DNA of 64,000 bases from NCBI RefSeq assembly GCF_003946095.1, contig NZ_RHOD01000005.1, forward strand, positions 59,777-123,776. Direction: 5' to 3'. Origin of the DNA: Levilactobacillus lindianensis. GTDB lineage: Bacteria; Bacillota; Bacilli; Lactobacillales; Lactobacillaceae. How positions within the stretch are numbered: position 1 is the stretch's first letter; each line of letters starts with the position of its first letter. A program made the translations under genes and the position numbers. This document shows, piece after piece, positions 24,389-33,471 of this stretch. A model generated the notes under the pieces. That model was not told the origin of the DNA. It made no database searches and saw nothing but the letters and a program-made list of their open reading frames with translations.

Positions 24389-26560
24389 TTGGGGCGTAAG
24401 CAGCTGTATCAATTATTTCTATTACTTGTGATCTGCGGTTGGGGCCTGATGGTCAGCAATTCAGCGCAAGCGGCCATAACCCGAGACGATGATATGCTCG
24501 CGGCGATTGCGAGTGCGCCGCCGGGATTTTCACTCGACCGGGGCTTTAGTCCCGGTCGATCATACGGTGCGGCAGACAGGTTACTGGATGGTCCCGCCAT
24601 ACCGAAACAGATTGCGCAGTTAACCAATGATAATTTCAATCAGATGTACCGTCAGGTGGGGGTGCTGTGGTCTAAGGTGCCAGGGACGCAGAGTCAGCCG
24701 CGCCGCATTCCGTTGACCCGTGATCAGCACTGGTCATTTTGGTTGTACTTTGGTAATAAGGGTGACAAGGCCGCGGATGGGATGACCTTTACGCTCCAAA
24801 ATGCGGCAACTGGCACGGATGCGCTGGCGAGAGGTGGGTCCGGTCAGTCGCTGGGAGTTTGGGGCGGCGATACCAACGCCAGTGGGGATACATCGTACAT
24901 TTCTCAAATTGCCTTGCAGAAGAGCTGGGCATTAGAATTTGATACCCACGTTAACAACGTCGTCAATAGCGTGAGTCAGGCCAATTACTTTGACTATGAG
25001 GCAGTTCCGAGCCAAGGCCCACACATTGCCAGTAATTATCCTGGCGAGAAGGGGAGTTATCAGATCTTTGGCAGTCGGGGGCATTACTATTTTGGATTGA
25101 AACACCGCCAGCCTAAGCTTATGGCTAATCCTTCGAATGGCCGTTGGCATCATGTGACCATGGATTGGCAGAAGGCCAAGAGTCAAATGACCTATGCCTA
25201 CAACGACCGTGATCCACAGACTGGGCAGGCGCTCACGCCGGAGGTTCAGGACAGTATCTCGATTGATTTGACCAAATTGGGGACACCGGATCAACCAGCA
25301 ACCAGTGCCGTCTGGGGACTGACCGGGGCTACGAGTTCAAGAGGTGAGAATAACTTGGCAGTGGTTGACCAGGAACCTGGGCAGATGCGTTTCGATGTTG
25401 ACCAGGACACTCAGGTGGTCACCGCGGACGGGCAACGCCAACTGGTTCATGAGGGCGATCGGATTCCGGGGGATGCGGAAGTATTCTATCATTTCAAGGC
25501 AACTGGCCAACCAGACGGTTTTCGAACGAGTGATACAACTGCGGTTGTTCTAGGTTCGTCTCCAGCGCTTAAATGGTTGGCGGGGAGAGTCCAGCAGCCT
25601 GGGCAGTCGGCGCCACTCTATGCGTTTAATGCCGCAGAGCTGGCAGAGCCGCCAATGTCGCATGCCATTGGACAGGATGTCTTCACTAAGGATCAACCGA
25701 CCGTCGAGACCGAGCTACAGGCCAAGGGGCAGTCGCCGGAGGAAGACACCTACGTTGCCCCACAGACCGCGATTTATTACGGCGAAAATCATTATGTGGC
25801 GGTCAGGTCCGTGGGTTATTATTTGAAACGTAAGCTGAACCTAAAACTTGAGAAGCTGGGCACACCTACCGCGGCGGTGGTGCCACAAGCGGATGCCGAA
25901 ATAGCGGGTCGCTTAAGTAACAATGGCCGGACGATCCAGCCAGACGCTATGGCCGATTCTAAACTGAGCTTTTCGGTTAACGGCAAGCCATATACATTTA
26001 CGCAGCTTGATGGGGCGTGGACGGGGGCGACCGGTCAGTTTAAATTGCGGGTACCGGCCGCACTATTGCATCAAGGCAAGAATAAGCTGACCATCGCGGC
26101 AACGAACCGTGATGATGTGGCCCCAGACCTCACAATTCCAATTATCCAGCTCTCTGGAGACCTAGTGTTTAGCGCCATCTCGCCGGAAAATGGCTTTGCC
26201 GGTCAGCTGACCGGGACGCGACAATTGATTAGCAGAGACAACGGTTGGAAATTGCGGGTGCGTGATGAACGAGCTGGCGAGAATCGTTGGAAACTTCAGG
26301 CAAGCTTGGCGGAGCCGCTACGAGATGAACGGGGGCATTTATTGCAAGGTGATATGGTGTATCAGACCGGACACGAACAGAAAGTCATTGGCACCGATCC
26401 GGTCGTAGTCCACGAACAACGGACGCACGGTTTGGGTGAAGAGACCGACGTGATCGGTGGCTGGCATCAGAACTCGGGAATGCTGATCCGGGTGCATGGT
26501 GGCGCGACGGCTGGCCAGTATCAGGGCGAACTCCGCTGGCAACTGGCGGATGCTCCCTAG
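24389..26560 (+). CDS. Secreted L-type-lectin-like protein with C-terminal WxL domain
   Basis: 723 aa, starting at TTG 24389 behind a G-rich ribosome binding site (24376-24382). Signal peptide ends at SAQA (about 27). Residues about 60-310 resemble a bacterial L-type lectin/concanavalin fold: WSFWLYFGNKG, ADGMTFTLQN, SLGVWGG, ALEFDTHVN, WHHVTMDW. A bacterial Ig-like stretch follows. The end has the two WxL-domain signatures: WKLRVRDERAGENRWKLQAS (about 616-640) and the terminal RWQLADAP. WxL domains attach noncovalently to peptidoglycan. Usually such genes sit in clusters with other WxL and DUF916 proteins; here it stands alone. No LPXTG. Likely a surface sugar-binding protein. Confidence 0.82.
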   Translation: MGRKQLYQLFLLLVICGWGLMVSNSAQAAITRDDDMLAAIASAPPGFSLDRGFSPGRSYGAADRLLDGPAIPKQIAQLTNDNFNQMYRQVGVLWSKVPGTQSQPRRIPLTRDQHWSFWLYFGNKGDKAADGMTFTLQNAATGTDALARGGSGQSLGVWGGDTNASGDTSYISQIALQKSWALEFDTHVNNVVNSVSQANYFDYEAVPSQGPHIASNYPGEKGSYQIFGSRGHYYFGLKHRQPKLMANPSNGRWHHVTMDWQKAKSQMTYAYNDRDPQTGQALTPEVQDSISIDLTKLGTPDQPATSAVWGLTGATSSRGENNLAVVDQEPGQMRFDVDQDTQVVTADGQRQLVHEGDRIPGDAEVFYHFKATGQPDGFRTSDTTAVVLGSSPALKWLAGRVQQPGQSAPLYAFNAAELAEPPMSHAIGQDVFTKDQPTVETELQAKGQSPEEDTYVAPQTAIYYGENHYVAVRSVGYYLKRKLNLKLEKLGTPTAAVVPQADAEIAGRLSNNGRTIQPDAMADSKLSFSVNGKPYTFTQLDGAWTGATGQFKLRVPAALLHQGKNKLTIAATNRDDVAPDLTIPIIQLSGDLVFSAISPENGFAGQLTGTRQLISRDNGWKLRVRDERAGENRWKLQASLAEPLRDERGHLLQGDMVYQTGHEQKVIGTDPVVVHEQRTHGLGEETDVIGGWHQNSGMLIRVHGGATAGQYQGELRWQLADAP

Positions 26561-26687
26561 TGTTTGTAATGGTTGGGGGAAATGTGCTTTGAATTGACTA
26601 GGGCGCACGGTGAAAATTTTGAAACTGACTTTTGTTTGACATATGTCGACACTTAAAAATTTGACTAGACGGTTTTAAATAACGAGG

Positions 26688-26726
26688 TCCCTAATTACCA
26701 TTTTGACGGTGATTAGGGATTTTTTT
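26688..26726 (+). terminator. Intrinsic terminator after the WxL gene
   Basis: TCCCTAATTACC / GGTGATTAGGGA with T7. In the gap 26561-26991 I see, besides this and the terminator of the next gene, a TTGACATATGTC palindrome near 26635 and two small hairpins (GTCGTTC/GAACGAC near 26735; ACAGCC/GGCTGT near 26905) but no gene. Confidence 0.88.
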
Positions 26727-26941
26727 AACAGGTCGTTCGGATGGAACGACGGTCATTCGACATGGTTCCATGCTTCCCATTATCTATTGGTTTTGTCATT
26801 TATGATCGGACACTGGGCACGATAGTCAGAACAAGACAGTCAGTCTTACTAGTCGCAGAGTTATTAGTAGTGGCCAAGATCAGTCAGATCCGGCGTAATC
26901 CCTGACAGCCGCAAGCGGGCTGTTTTAAGCCAATTTGGAGA

Positions 26942-26977
26942 ATAAAAACCACGCCATCAACGAGTGATAGCGTGGTT
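26942..26977 (-). terminator. Terminator of the aldo/keto reductase gene
   Basis: On the minus strand AACCACGCTATCA / TGATGGCGTGGTT followed by TTTATT. Confidence 0.85.
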
Positions 26978-26991
26978 CGGTAGATTATAGA

Positions 26992-27942
26992 TTAAGGTAA
27001 ATCGTTACCAGCAGCGAAGTAGACGTCGTACCATTCCTGCTTGGTCAAGGTAACATCGGCACCAGCCGCACTGTCCTTGATGTGAGCAGGAGTCATCGTT
27101 CCCAGTAAGACTTGTAAGTTGGCAGGGTGGCGTAGAATCCAGGCCACGGCAATCCCGTTCTTGGAAACACCATACTTGTCAGCTAACTTCTGTAATTCGG
27201 CATTTAATTCAGGGTACTTCGGGTCATTGATAAACATCCCAGCGAAGAGACCGTATTGGAATGGCGACCAAGCCTGAACCGTCACATGCTTACGGCGGGC
27301 GTATTCCAACATCCCCAAGTCATTGGAGGTTGGCTTGTCGTCCATGTTAACGTGCAGACCAGCGGCAACCATGCCCGCGTGAGCGGCACTGAATTGAAGT
27401 TGGTTAAACATTAACTTTTGGTCGACGGCTTCTTGTAACATTTCGAATTGTTGAACGTTAAAGTTAGAAACCCCAAAGTGACGAACCTTACCTGCAGCCT
27501 GCAAGGTGTTGAAGGCATCGGCAATTTCTTCGGGTTCCATCAGTGGATCTGGCCGGTGAAGCAGGAAGGAGTCGAGGTAGTCGATCCCCATCCGTGACAA
27601 GATGCCATCAACCGCATCGATCAGGTGTTGCTTCGAGAAGTCATAACGCTTACCGAAGACCAGGTCGTCGTGACTCCGTTCGGGGTCGACGATGATGCCA
27701 CCCTTGGATTGAATGTAGAAGTCGTCTCGGGATAGTCCGGAAGCCTTCAAGGCCCCGCCAAAGACTTCTTCAGACTTACCGTTGACATAAATATCTGCGG
27801 AGTCGATGTAAGTAATTCCGGCATCGTGAGCGGCTTCGAGGGCGTTCACTGCGGCTGGTTGATCGAGAACACCCATCCGCATGATTCCTAAGGCAACTGC
27901 GGAAGATTGCCAGTTTGTCCCACCTAAACGTAATTGTTTCAT
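26992..27942 (-). CDS. Aldo/keto reductase
   Basis: 316 aa from ATG 27942 (minus), with AAAGGAG 10 bp upstream; the open frame extends further upstream without a ribosome binding site. The AKR barrel and tetrad are visible: Asp and Tyr in TYIDSADIY, Lys in YIQSKGG, His in FLLHRPDP; the NADPH-binding end is AWILRHPANLQVLLGTM. It belongs to the YdhF-like oxidoreductase group, reducing aldehydes or ketones with NADPH in the cytoplasm. Monocistronic, divergent from the ABC operon. Physiological substrate unknown. Confidence 0.9.
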   Translation of the reverse strand: MKQLRLGGTNWQSSAVALGIMRMGVLDQPAAVNALEAAHDAGITYIDSADIYVNGKSEEVFGGALKASGLSRDDFYIQSKGGIIVDPERSHDDLVFGKRYDFSKQHLIDAVDGILSRMGIDYLDSFLLHRPDPLMEPEEIADAFNTLQAAGKVRHFGVSNFNVQQFEMLQEAVDQKLMFNQLQFSAAHAGMVAAGLHVNMDDKPTSNDLGMLEYARRKHVTVQAWSPFQYGLFAGMFINDPKYPELNAELQKLADKYGVSKNGIAVAWILRHPANLQVLLGTMTPAHIKDSAAGADVTLTKQEWYDVYFAAGNDLP

Positions 27943-28043
27943 CAATAAAACTCCTTTATCAAACAGATTTACAAATCCACTAATAATCTTACCGCAGATT
28001 ACCATAGATTTCGCGTGAAAGCCCTTTATTTATCAGAAAATGG

Positions 28044-28090
28044 TTGACTTTGTTCGGAGAACCGTTATAGTTAATTACACAAGTAACTAA
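28044..28090 (+). promoter_or_regulatory. Promoter and inverted-repeat operator of the ABC-GntR operon
   Basis: TTGACT (28044-28049), 16-bp spacer, TATAGT (28066-28071). Directly downstream TTAATTAC-acaa-GTAACTAA (28071-28090) is an inverted repeat with one mismatch at the transcription start, a plausible site for the GntR protein encoded at the end of the operon. Confidence 0.6.
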
Positions 28091-28138
28091 CCAACACACG
28101 TAATCAAACTTAATCTAAAGAGTAAGGGGATTTTAATC

Positions 28139-28900
28139 ATGACAAGCAGTAACGCAGTGGTCGACGTACACGGCCTGGAAAAAACGTATGGAAAAGTCAA
28201 CGAACGGCAGTATCAGGCCTTGAAGGGGCTAAACTTTCAGGTGGCCTCCGTTGAATTTGTTGGGATCATGGGCGCCTCTGGTTCCGGGAAGACCACGCTG
28301 CTGAACATGCTGTCGACGCTAGACGTCCCCACCAAGGGTGATGTGATCGTTAACGGTCACGATGTGACGAAGATGCGGGGAAATCAGCTCGCAGACTTTC
28401 GAGCACAAGAGGTCGGCTTTATTTTCCAAGACTTTAACCTGCTAGAAAGCCTAACAGCTGAAGAAAATATCGGTTTGCCACTGGCGTTGAAGGGGACCTC
28501 TTCCAAGATTATGGATCAGGCCATTCACGAAGTGGCGGAGACCCTGTCCATCGCTGATCTTTTACAGAAATATCCATCTGAGTTATCTGGGGGCCAAAAG
28601 CAACGGGTGGCGGCGGCCAGAGCGATCGTGCATCACCCTTCAATCCTGATGGGTGACGAACCCACGGGTGCCTTGGATTCTACGAGTGCCAGAGAGTTGT
28701 TAGATCTCTTGACGACCATCAACCAAGAACAACACATGTCGGTCTTACTTGTCACCCACGATCCGTTCTCCGCCAGCTTCTGTCAACGTATCCTCTTTAT
28801 CAAGGATGGGTTGATTGGTTCAGAGATTCGGCGTGGCGATCAGGACCGGAGTGCTTTTTACCAGCAGATCTTAAATGAGCTGGGCACGTTTAACGAGTAG
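28139..28900 (+). CDS. ABC transporter ATP-binding protein (BceA/MacB-like)
   Basis: 253 aa. Walker A GASGSGKTT (about 44-52), Q-loop FIFQDFNLL, signature LSGGQKQRVAAARA (about 149-162), Walker B ILMGDEPTGALD, H-loop VTHD. This is the ATPase type that pairs with FtsX-like permeases of peptide-antibiotic detoxification systems. AAGGGGA precedes ATG 28139. It is followed after 11 bp by its permease and then a GntR regulator, instead of the two-component system usual for Bce modules. Confidence 0.9.
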   Translation: MTSSNAVVDVHGLEKTYGKVNERQYQALKGLNFQVASVEFVGIMGASGSGKTTLLNMLSTLDVPTKGDVIVNGHDVTKMRGNQLADFRAQEVGFIFQDFNLLESLTAEENIGLPLALKGTSSKIMDQAIHEVAETLSIADLLQKYPSELSGGQKQRVAAARAIVHHPSILMGDEPTGALDSTSARELLDLLTTINQEQHMSVLLVTHDPFSASFCQRILFIKDGLIGSEIRRGDQDRSAFYQQILNELGTFNE

Positions 28901-28911
28901 GGGGGAAACAC

Positions 28912-30732
28912 ATGTTAGGAAAATTAGCGCTAGCCGGAATTAAGAACCGGCGTCGCGACTATCTGGTGCTTCTGGCCGGATTAACCATGTCCGCGGCAAT
29001 CTTCTATATGTTTGCGAACCTCGCTACCAACAAAGCCTTCGTTAAGGCCAATGGGGTGGTTGGCCAATCCATGCTCATCTTTGGTTTCGGGGCCGTTCTC
29101 TTGATTTTGATTACCATTGTCTACATTATGTATGCCAATAGTTTCCTACTTAGTATGCGGCAACATGACTATGGCCTCTTCATGATGTTGGGCGCTAAGA
29201 AACGGCGGATTGGCCAGTTGGTCTTCCTGGAAACGTTGATCTTAGGAGCGGTAGCGACAGCTATCGGGATTGTCCTGGGACTACTTATGAGTCGCTTCCT
29301 CGTCGGCTTCCTGCTAAATGCCTTGGGATTACATTTAGCACACCTGGAGTCCTTCTATTTGCCGGCGATCATCGCGACGGCCGTGCTGTATGTGGGCCTG
29401 TTTATCTTGGCCTCGCTATTCAACTTGGTTAAGTTGACGCGGACCACGGTTCTCAAGCTCCTGCATACCGATGAACAGGCAAATCAGCCCCAAGTAAAAC
29501 CCGTTCGGCAGATGATTGCCGGTATCGTGGGGATTCTGTTATTGGCCGCGGGTTACTGGGCCTTAGCCAATATTAAAATGCTTCAGATGGCGGCGATTCC
29601 ATTTGCCATCGTGACGATTACCTTGGGGACTTACCTGTTGTTCAGGGCGACCTTGTTGACCATCATTCGGTGGTTACGCCAGACCAAGTGGGCTAAGAAG
29701 CACCTCAATGGGTTCCTGATGGGCCAACTGAACTTCCGGGTCTACAACTACACACGGATGTTGACGATTGTTTCTCTGCTCTTTGCCATGGCCTTAGGTG
29801 CCATCACGGTGGGGTCCGGTTACCATCGCCAATTACCAATGATGGCTGATAGTCTGGGATCTTATACGGTAGCCATTCATGATAAGACAGCTAAGGAACA
29901 GCAGTTGATTAGCAAGCTGGACGTGGCACATCAAGCCACTTACACCCAGAAGCGCCAAGGGAAGACGGTATTTTACAATGCCGCAGAGTTCAAGCAACAA
30001 CCTTATGAATTCAACGAAGGCGAAATGACCCCTAAATATGAAAAGAAGACGGCTGCACAGATGAAATCGACTGACCTTAACAGCCTCGATTTCTTGAACC
30101 TAGCTGTATTGGGTCAGAACAATCTGTACGCGCCGAAGATGTTGAGCGCGACCAAGTTTGCCCGGCAATCTGGAAAGACCGTTTCGGTGACGACGATTCG
30201 TGTTAAAAACATCGGGAATGATCGTGTAACTTTGAAGAAACTCAACCAGCTCGAAATGGCTCGCTTTCCGCATGCTGGTGAATTAACTATTGGAAACTAT
30301 CAATCCTACGAACTCATGTTGGCCTTCTTCGGGGGCCTCGAGTTCATGGGGTACTTCCTGGGAATTGCGTTCCTAGCAATGTTGGCTTCCTGCCTGATGT
30401 TCAAGATTCTCTCTGGTGCTCCCGGCGACAAGCGACGTTACCGGATGCTTTACAAGGTTGGGGTCCGCCACAACCTGATGCGTAACGGGATCGCAAAAGA
30501 AATTGGGATTTTATTCATGATTCCTGGTATCATGGGAGTAATCGATGTGTTGTTCGGTCTCCAAATGTTTAAGCCGTTGATGCCCAAGCCCATGAGTCCC
30601 TACCTGGGAATCGGGAGTACGTTTGCCATCTTCATCGGGTTGTATGCGATTTATTATCTCATTACGCTCGCCCTATATTGGCAAATTGTGTTGCCTCAGG
30701 CTCCGGCCCAAGCTCAAGCGGAACACAAGTGA
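28912..30732 (+). CDS. FtsX-like ABC permease (BceB-like)
   Basis: 606 aa, about ten membrane segments with the layout of Bce-type permeases: four N-terminal helices, an FtsX core (IMYANSFLLSMRQHDYGLFMMLGAKKRRIGQL, quoted in part), helices 5-8, a roughly 200-residue external domain (about 310-470), and two or three C-terminal helices. The external domain in this family binds or senses lipid II-targeting peptides. GGGGGAAAC precedes ATG 28912. Partner of the ATPase just upstream. Role in resistance or sensing of cell-wall-active peptides is inferred from the family. Confidence 0.87.
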   Translation: MLGKLALAGIKNRRRDYLVLLAGLTMSAAIFYMFANLATNKAFVKANGVVGQSMLIFGFGAVLLILITIVYIMYANSFLLSMRQHDYGLFMMLGAKKRRIGQLVFLETLILGAVATAIGIVLGLLMSRFLVGFLLNALGLHLAHLESFYLPAIIATAVLYVGLFILASLFNLVKLTRTTVLKLLHTDEQANQPQVKPVRQMIAGIVGILLLAAGYWALANIKMLQMAAIPFAIVTITLGTYLLFRATLLTIIRWLRQTKWAKKHLNGFLMGQLNFRVYNYTRMLTIVSLLFAMALGAITVGSGYHRQLPMMADSLGSYTVAIHDKTAKEQQLISKLDVAHQATYTQKRQGKTVFYNAAEFKQQPYEFNEGEMTPKYEKKTAAQMKSTDLNSLDFLNLAVLGQNNLYAPKMLSATKFARQSGKTVSVTTIRVKNIGNDRVTLKKLNQLEMARFPHAGELTIGNYQSYELMLAFFGGLEFMGYFLGIAFLAMLASCLMFKILSGAPGDKRRYRMLYKVGVRHNLMRNGIAKEIGILFMIPGIMGVIDVLFGLQMFKPLMPKPMSPYLGIGSTFAIFIGLYAIYYLITLALYWQIVLPQAPAQAQAEHK

Positions 30733-30758
30733 GTTCATAAAGAATGTGGGAATGAAAA

Positions 30759-31127
30759 ATGAAATTTAATTTCGATAGTCCGGAACCAATCTATCTGCAA
30801 GTCGCAGAACAGGTGGAGGAAGCCATCTTTACCGGAATCTATCGGGCGGGGGAACAGGTGCCGTCCACGACTGAGATGTCCAAAGAATTTCATATTAATC
30901 CGGCGACGGTTTTAAAGGGGATTAACCGACTCGTTGCGGCAGGTGTGATTGAAAAGCGCCGTGGCGTAGGGATGTTCGTCACCCCAGATGCCGAAAAGAC
31001 GATACGTGAGAAGCGGCGGGCAGAATTCTACGATCGCTACGTCAGTCGTTTCACGAGTGAGGCCCGTAAACTTAATCTGTCAGAAGACGAGTTAATTGAA
31101 TTGATTCGGCGCGGCTATGAAGCTTGA
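30759..31127 (+). CDS. GntR-family (YtrA subgroup) regulator
   Basis: 122 aa: winged helix at the N-terminus (PIYLQVAEQVEEAI, PSTTEMSKEFHINPATVLKGINRL) and only a short helical tail, as in the YtrA subgroup that controls ABC transporters. It is the last gene of the ABC operon, 26 bp after the permease. Autoregulation through the inverted repeat at 28071-28090 is likely. A second YtrA-type gene with its own ABC operon is at 47321. Confidence 0.88.
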   Translation: MKFNFDSPEPIYLQVAEQVEEAIFTGIYRAGEQVPSTTEMSKEFHINPATVLKGINRLVAAGVIEKRRGVGMFVTPDAEKTIREKRRAEFYDRYVSRFTSEARKLNLSEDELIELIRRGYEA

Positions 31128-31129
31128 GG

Positions 31130-31200
31130 GTGTGACACAGGGTCTTAGGCGGAATTGACCGCCTGCTGACGCACCTTTCGACAGTCTAAAATCAAAGAGC
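31130..31200 (+). repeat. Copy B of the structured post-stop element
   Basis: GTGTGACACAGG ... GGCGGAATTGACCGCCTGCTGACGCACCTTTCGACAG ... AAAATCAAAGAG. The outer arms GTGTG and CGCAC can pair. Short form without the GAGCATTA box. It starts within five bases of the GntR stop codon. Confidence 0.65.
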
Positions 31201-31201
31201 T

Positions 31202-31231
31202 AGGGGTCTGGGACCAAAGTCTCAGACCCCT
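31202..31231 (+). terminator. Terminator-like hairpin after copy B
   Basis: AGGGGTCTGGGAC / GTCTCAGACCCCT stem; the T-run is poor. The rest of the gap to 31494 holds only a promoter (31415-31443). Confidence 0.5.
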
Positions 31232-31414
31232 ATTGCGTTCCGAACGTTTATAGTTGAAACGGCCGGCAAATGGCGACTGATTCCGCTTAACCCCGGTAGA
31301 CAAGCAATTCAAGGCTGAAATTATTCACCTATCGACGTTAAGGCACATTAACTGACCGCCACTTGTCAGACTCACCTTTCATTTTCACCAGAGTGGGGTT
31401 TGAAGTCGGTTTAG

Positions 31415-31443
31415 TTTACAATTCTCAATTTTCCTCGTATAGT
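31415..31443 (+). promoter_or_regulatory. Promoter of the HesB-like gene
   Basis: TTTACA (31415-31420), 17-bp spacer, TATAGT (31438-31443). Confidence 0.65.
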
Positions 31444-31494
31444 GGATTGTGTGCAATTGACTAGTGCATTCATCCAAGAAAGAGGGAACGACTC

Positions 31495-31899
31495 ATGGAC
31501 ATTACAATTAAAGACGCCGCTCAGGCTTATCTGGCGGCTCACGTTCAGCCCAATATGACGCTGTTACTAACAACGGATGACGGGTCCAATCGGTATTCGA
31601 CGGTCGGGGGGACTTGTGCCATCGGTGACAAGTTCCAATTTGTCGCTTTGACCGAGGATGATGTTAACTATCCGTTAACTGTTGACAATAATGCCGGTTT
31701 GACGATTCGAACGAATGCCGACACGGCTCTGTACCTGGGTAATGGTTTAATTTTGGATCGGGTCTTTAATCAGTTATCATTACGAGATGATACCGGTGTG
31801 CTGGATAGTGCTGTGGGTTTGATAACCTATACGGCGCAAGAGAAGTCCGACTTGGACCTGAAGCGAGAGATGCAGACGTTAGGTACCCGAATTTGCTAA
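31495..31899 (+). CDS. HesB/IscA-like iron-sulfur biosynthesis family protein
   Basis: 134 aa. The N-terminal half (ITIKDAAQAYLAAHV, LLTTDDGSNRYSTVGGTCAIGDKFQFV) follows the lactobacillar branch of the Fe-S_biosyn family. Classical A-type carriers have three conserved cysteines (one central, two in a C-terminal CxC); here only the central GGTCAIG cysteine and one at the very C-terminus (RIC) exist, so iron-sulfur binding is uncertain. AGAGGGA precedes ATG 31495. Monocistronic with its own promoter and terminator. Confidence 0.75.
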   Translation: MDITIKDAAQAYLAAHVQPNMTLLLTTDDGSNRYSTVGGTCAIGDKFQFVALTEDDVNYPLTVDNNAGLTIRTNADTALYLGNGLILDRVFNQLSLRDDTGVLDSAVGLITYTAQEKSDLDLKREMQTLGTRIC

Positions 31900-31910
31900 G
31901 AAATTTGATG

Positions 31911-31938
31911 AGGTCTGGACAGTCGTCCAGGCCTTTTT
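31911..31938 (+). terminator. Intrinsic terminator
   Basis: AGGTCTGGAC-agtc-GTCCAGGCCT then T5. Confidence 0.88.
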
Positions 31939-31988
31939 AATTTGCGCTAAGTGTGCCCCCTCAGATCGATCGACTTGTCCCAACACTA

Positions 31989-32018
31989 TTGCCAATTTAA
32001 TGGGCGTGCGCGTATACT
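31989..32018 (+). promoter_or_regulatory. Promoter of the collagen-adhesin-type gene
   Basis: TTGCCA (31989-31994), 18-bp spacer, TATACT (32013-32018). Confidence 0.55.
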
Positions 32019-32051
32019 TTAACTACGTAAATGTTGCGGGAGGGGATTTTT

Positions 32052-33338
32052 TTGACGAAGAACAATAAATTTTGGCGACTAGTTGTGGGGCTCGTTAGTT
32101 TAGCGCTGCTCCTAATTGTCGGCCAAGTTGCCACGCCAGCTCAAGCGGCAACTAATCATAATGGTGCCGACTTTACCACGTCGGCCAGCGTAACCAATGG
32201 CCCAGATTTTAAGCACAAAGATACGATTAAAGTTCAATATAACTTGGACTTTGGGAACACGCCAATTAAAAGTGGCGATACCATTACCCTGGACTTTCCA
32301 GAGAATCTGAAAGGGAAGACGCCAGGGGACACTTTCAAAGTCTATGATGAAAAGGGTGTTGTGATCGGGGAAGCGGTTGTTTCCGATACCGGAGTGGTCA
32401 TCACCATGAATGATAAACTCGAAGGAAAAACCAATGACAAGTTGACCTTGAACCTCGACACGAAGTACCGTTACGAAGATACGGGAGAAAAAGATGTTAA
32501 TTTCCCACTCGAAAACAATGGGAGTAGCACCTCACAAATTAACGTTGTCTCTGATGAAGCTAACTTGTCAAAGAAGGGCGTCATCCAAGATGATGGGACC
32601 ATCAAGTGGACCATTTTGGTTGACCGCCGCGAAGTTGATCTGAAAAATCTAAAGATTAGCGATACCATTGGGAGCAATCAAGAATTGATCCCGGGTGTGA
32701 CTGTCAGTGACGGTGAATGGTCAACGACGACGAGTTATAAGCGAAAGAAGCCAGCCTTGGTAGAGGGCAAAGACTATGACGTGAACTACAAGGATAACGG
32801 CTTTGATATGACCTTTAATGACACGGTAGACCACTTGATTGTGATTGACTACTACACCAAGATTACCGATCCGGCACTGATTGACTCCGGCTATAAATTT
32901 AAAAACAATGCCGTGATGAATTGGGGCGGTGGCGTCAATGGTGGGCCTAACTCCGAAGAAGCTAACGGCAATGTCTCATCTTCTAATGGGAACAGTGGCT
33001 CCGGTGGTGGGGACCACGTCGATCCCGATGGTAACCATGAAACCGACGAAGGAGATCCCGATGAAGAGACTGGTACCGGGACGGACGACGTCGATGGTGG
33101 CTTCGTTGAGGACAAGGTGACGACGGATAAGGATAAGAAGACACCTGCCAAGACGAGCCCAGCCAAGCCTAACAAGAAGGCGGTCGCTAAGGCTACGGCA
33201 ACGCAAACCGCTGGCAAGACGACTGCTAACAAGAACACCAAGTTACCACAAACGAATGACCGGAATGGGTGGTTCGTCACGGTTGCTGGATTCTTAACTT
33301 TGATTTCACTGAGTGCTGTTTTACGGCGTCGGTTCTAG
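32052..33338 (+). CDS. Collagen-adhesin-type LPXTG surface protein
   Basis: 428 aa from TTG 32052, with GGGAGGGG 6 bp upstream (an ATG at 32031 lies before that site). Signal peptide ends near AQAA (about 34). Residues about 35-170 resemble the Ig-like adhesion domain of Sdr/Cna proteins (FKHKDTIKVQYNL, SGDTITLDFPENLKG, YDEKGVVIGEAVVS) and about 175-290 the collagen-binding type domain (VIQDDGTIKWTILVDR, LKNLKISDTIG, FKNNAVMNWGG). An Asp/Gly then Lys/Thr-rich wall region follows, with LPQTN at 398, anchor and RRRF tail. Unlike the 1-10.7 kb cluster it uses a plain signal peptide. Likely binds host or matrix protein. Confidence 0.9.
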   Translation: MTKNNKFWRLVVGLVSLALLLIVGQVATPAQAATNHNGADFTTSASVTNGPDFKHKDTIKVQYNLDFGNTPIKSGDTITLDFPENLKGKTPGDTFKVYDEKGVVIGEAVVSDTGVVITMNDKLEGKTNDKLTLNLDTKYRYEDTGEKDVNFPLENNGSSTSQINVVSDEANLSKKGVIQDDGTIKWTILVDRREVDLKNLKISDTIGSNQELIPGVTVSDGEWSTTTSYKRKKPALVEGKDYDVNYKDNGFDMTFNDTVDHLIVIDYYTKITDPALIDSGYKFKNNAVMNWGGGVNGGPNSEEANGNVSSSNGNSGSGGGDHVDPDGNHETDEGDPDEETGTGTDDVDGGFVEDKVTTDKDKKTPAKTSPAKPNKKAVAKATATQTAGKTTANKNTKLPQTNDRNGWFVTVAGFLTLISLSAVLRRRF

Positions 33339-33360
33339 TCACTGAATTGAATGAATTTCG

Positions 33361-33389
33361 AAAGCCTGGGCAAATTTGCTCGGGCTTTT
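33361..33389 (+). terminator. Intrinsic terminator
   Basis: AAAGCCTGGGCAAA / TTTGCTCGGGCTTTT hairpin. Confidence 0.85.
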
Positions 33390-33471
33390 AATTTAGAATG
33401 ATTATTAAGTGGAAAACGGCACAAGCTCTGTTATACTCAGGGTAAAAGGAACGGTCGAGGAGGATGCGTGG

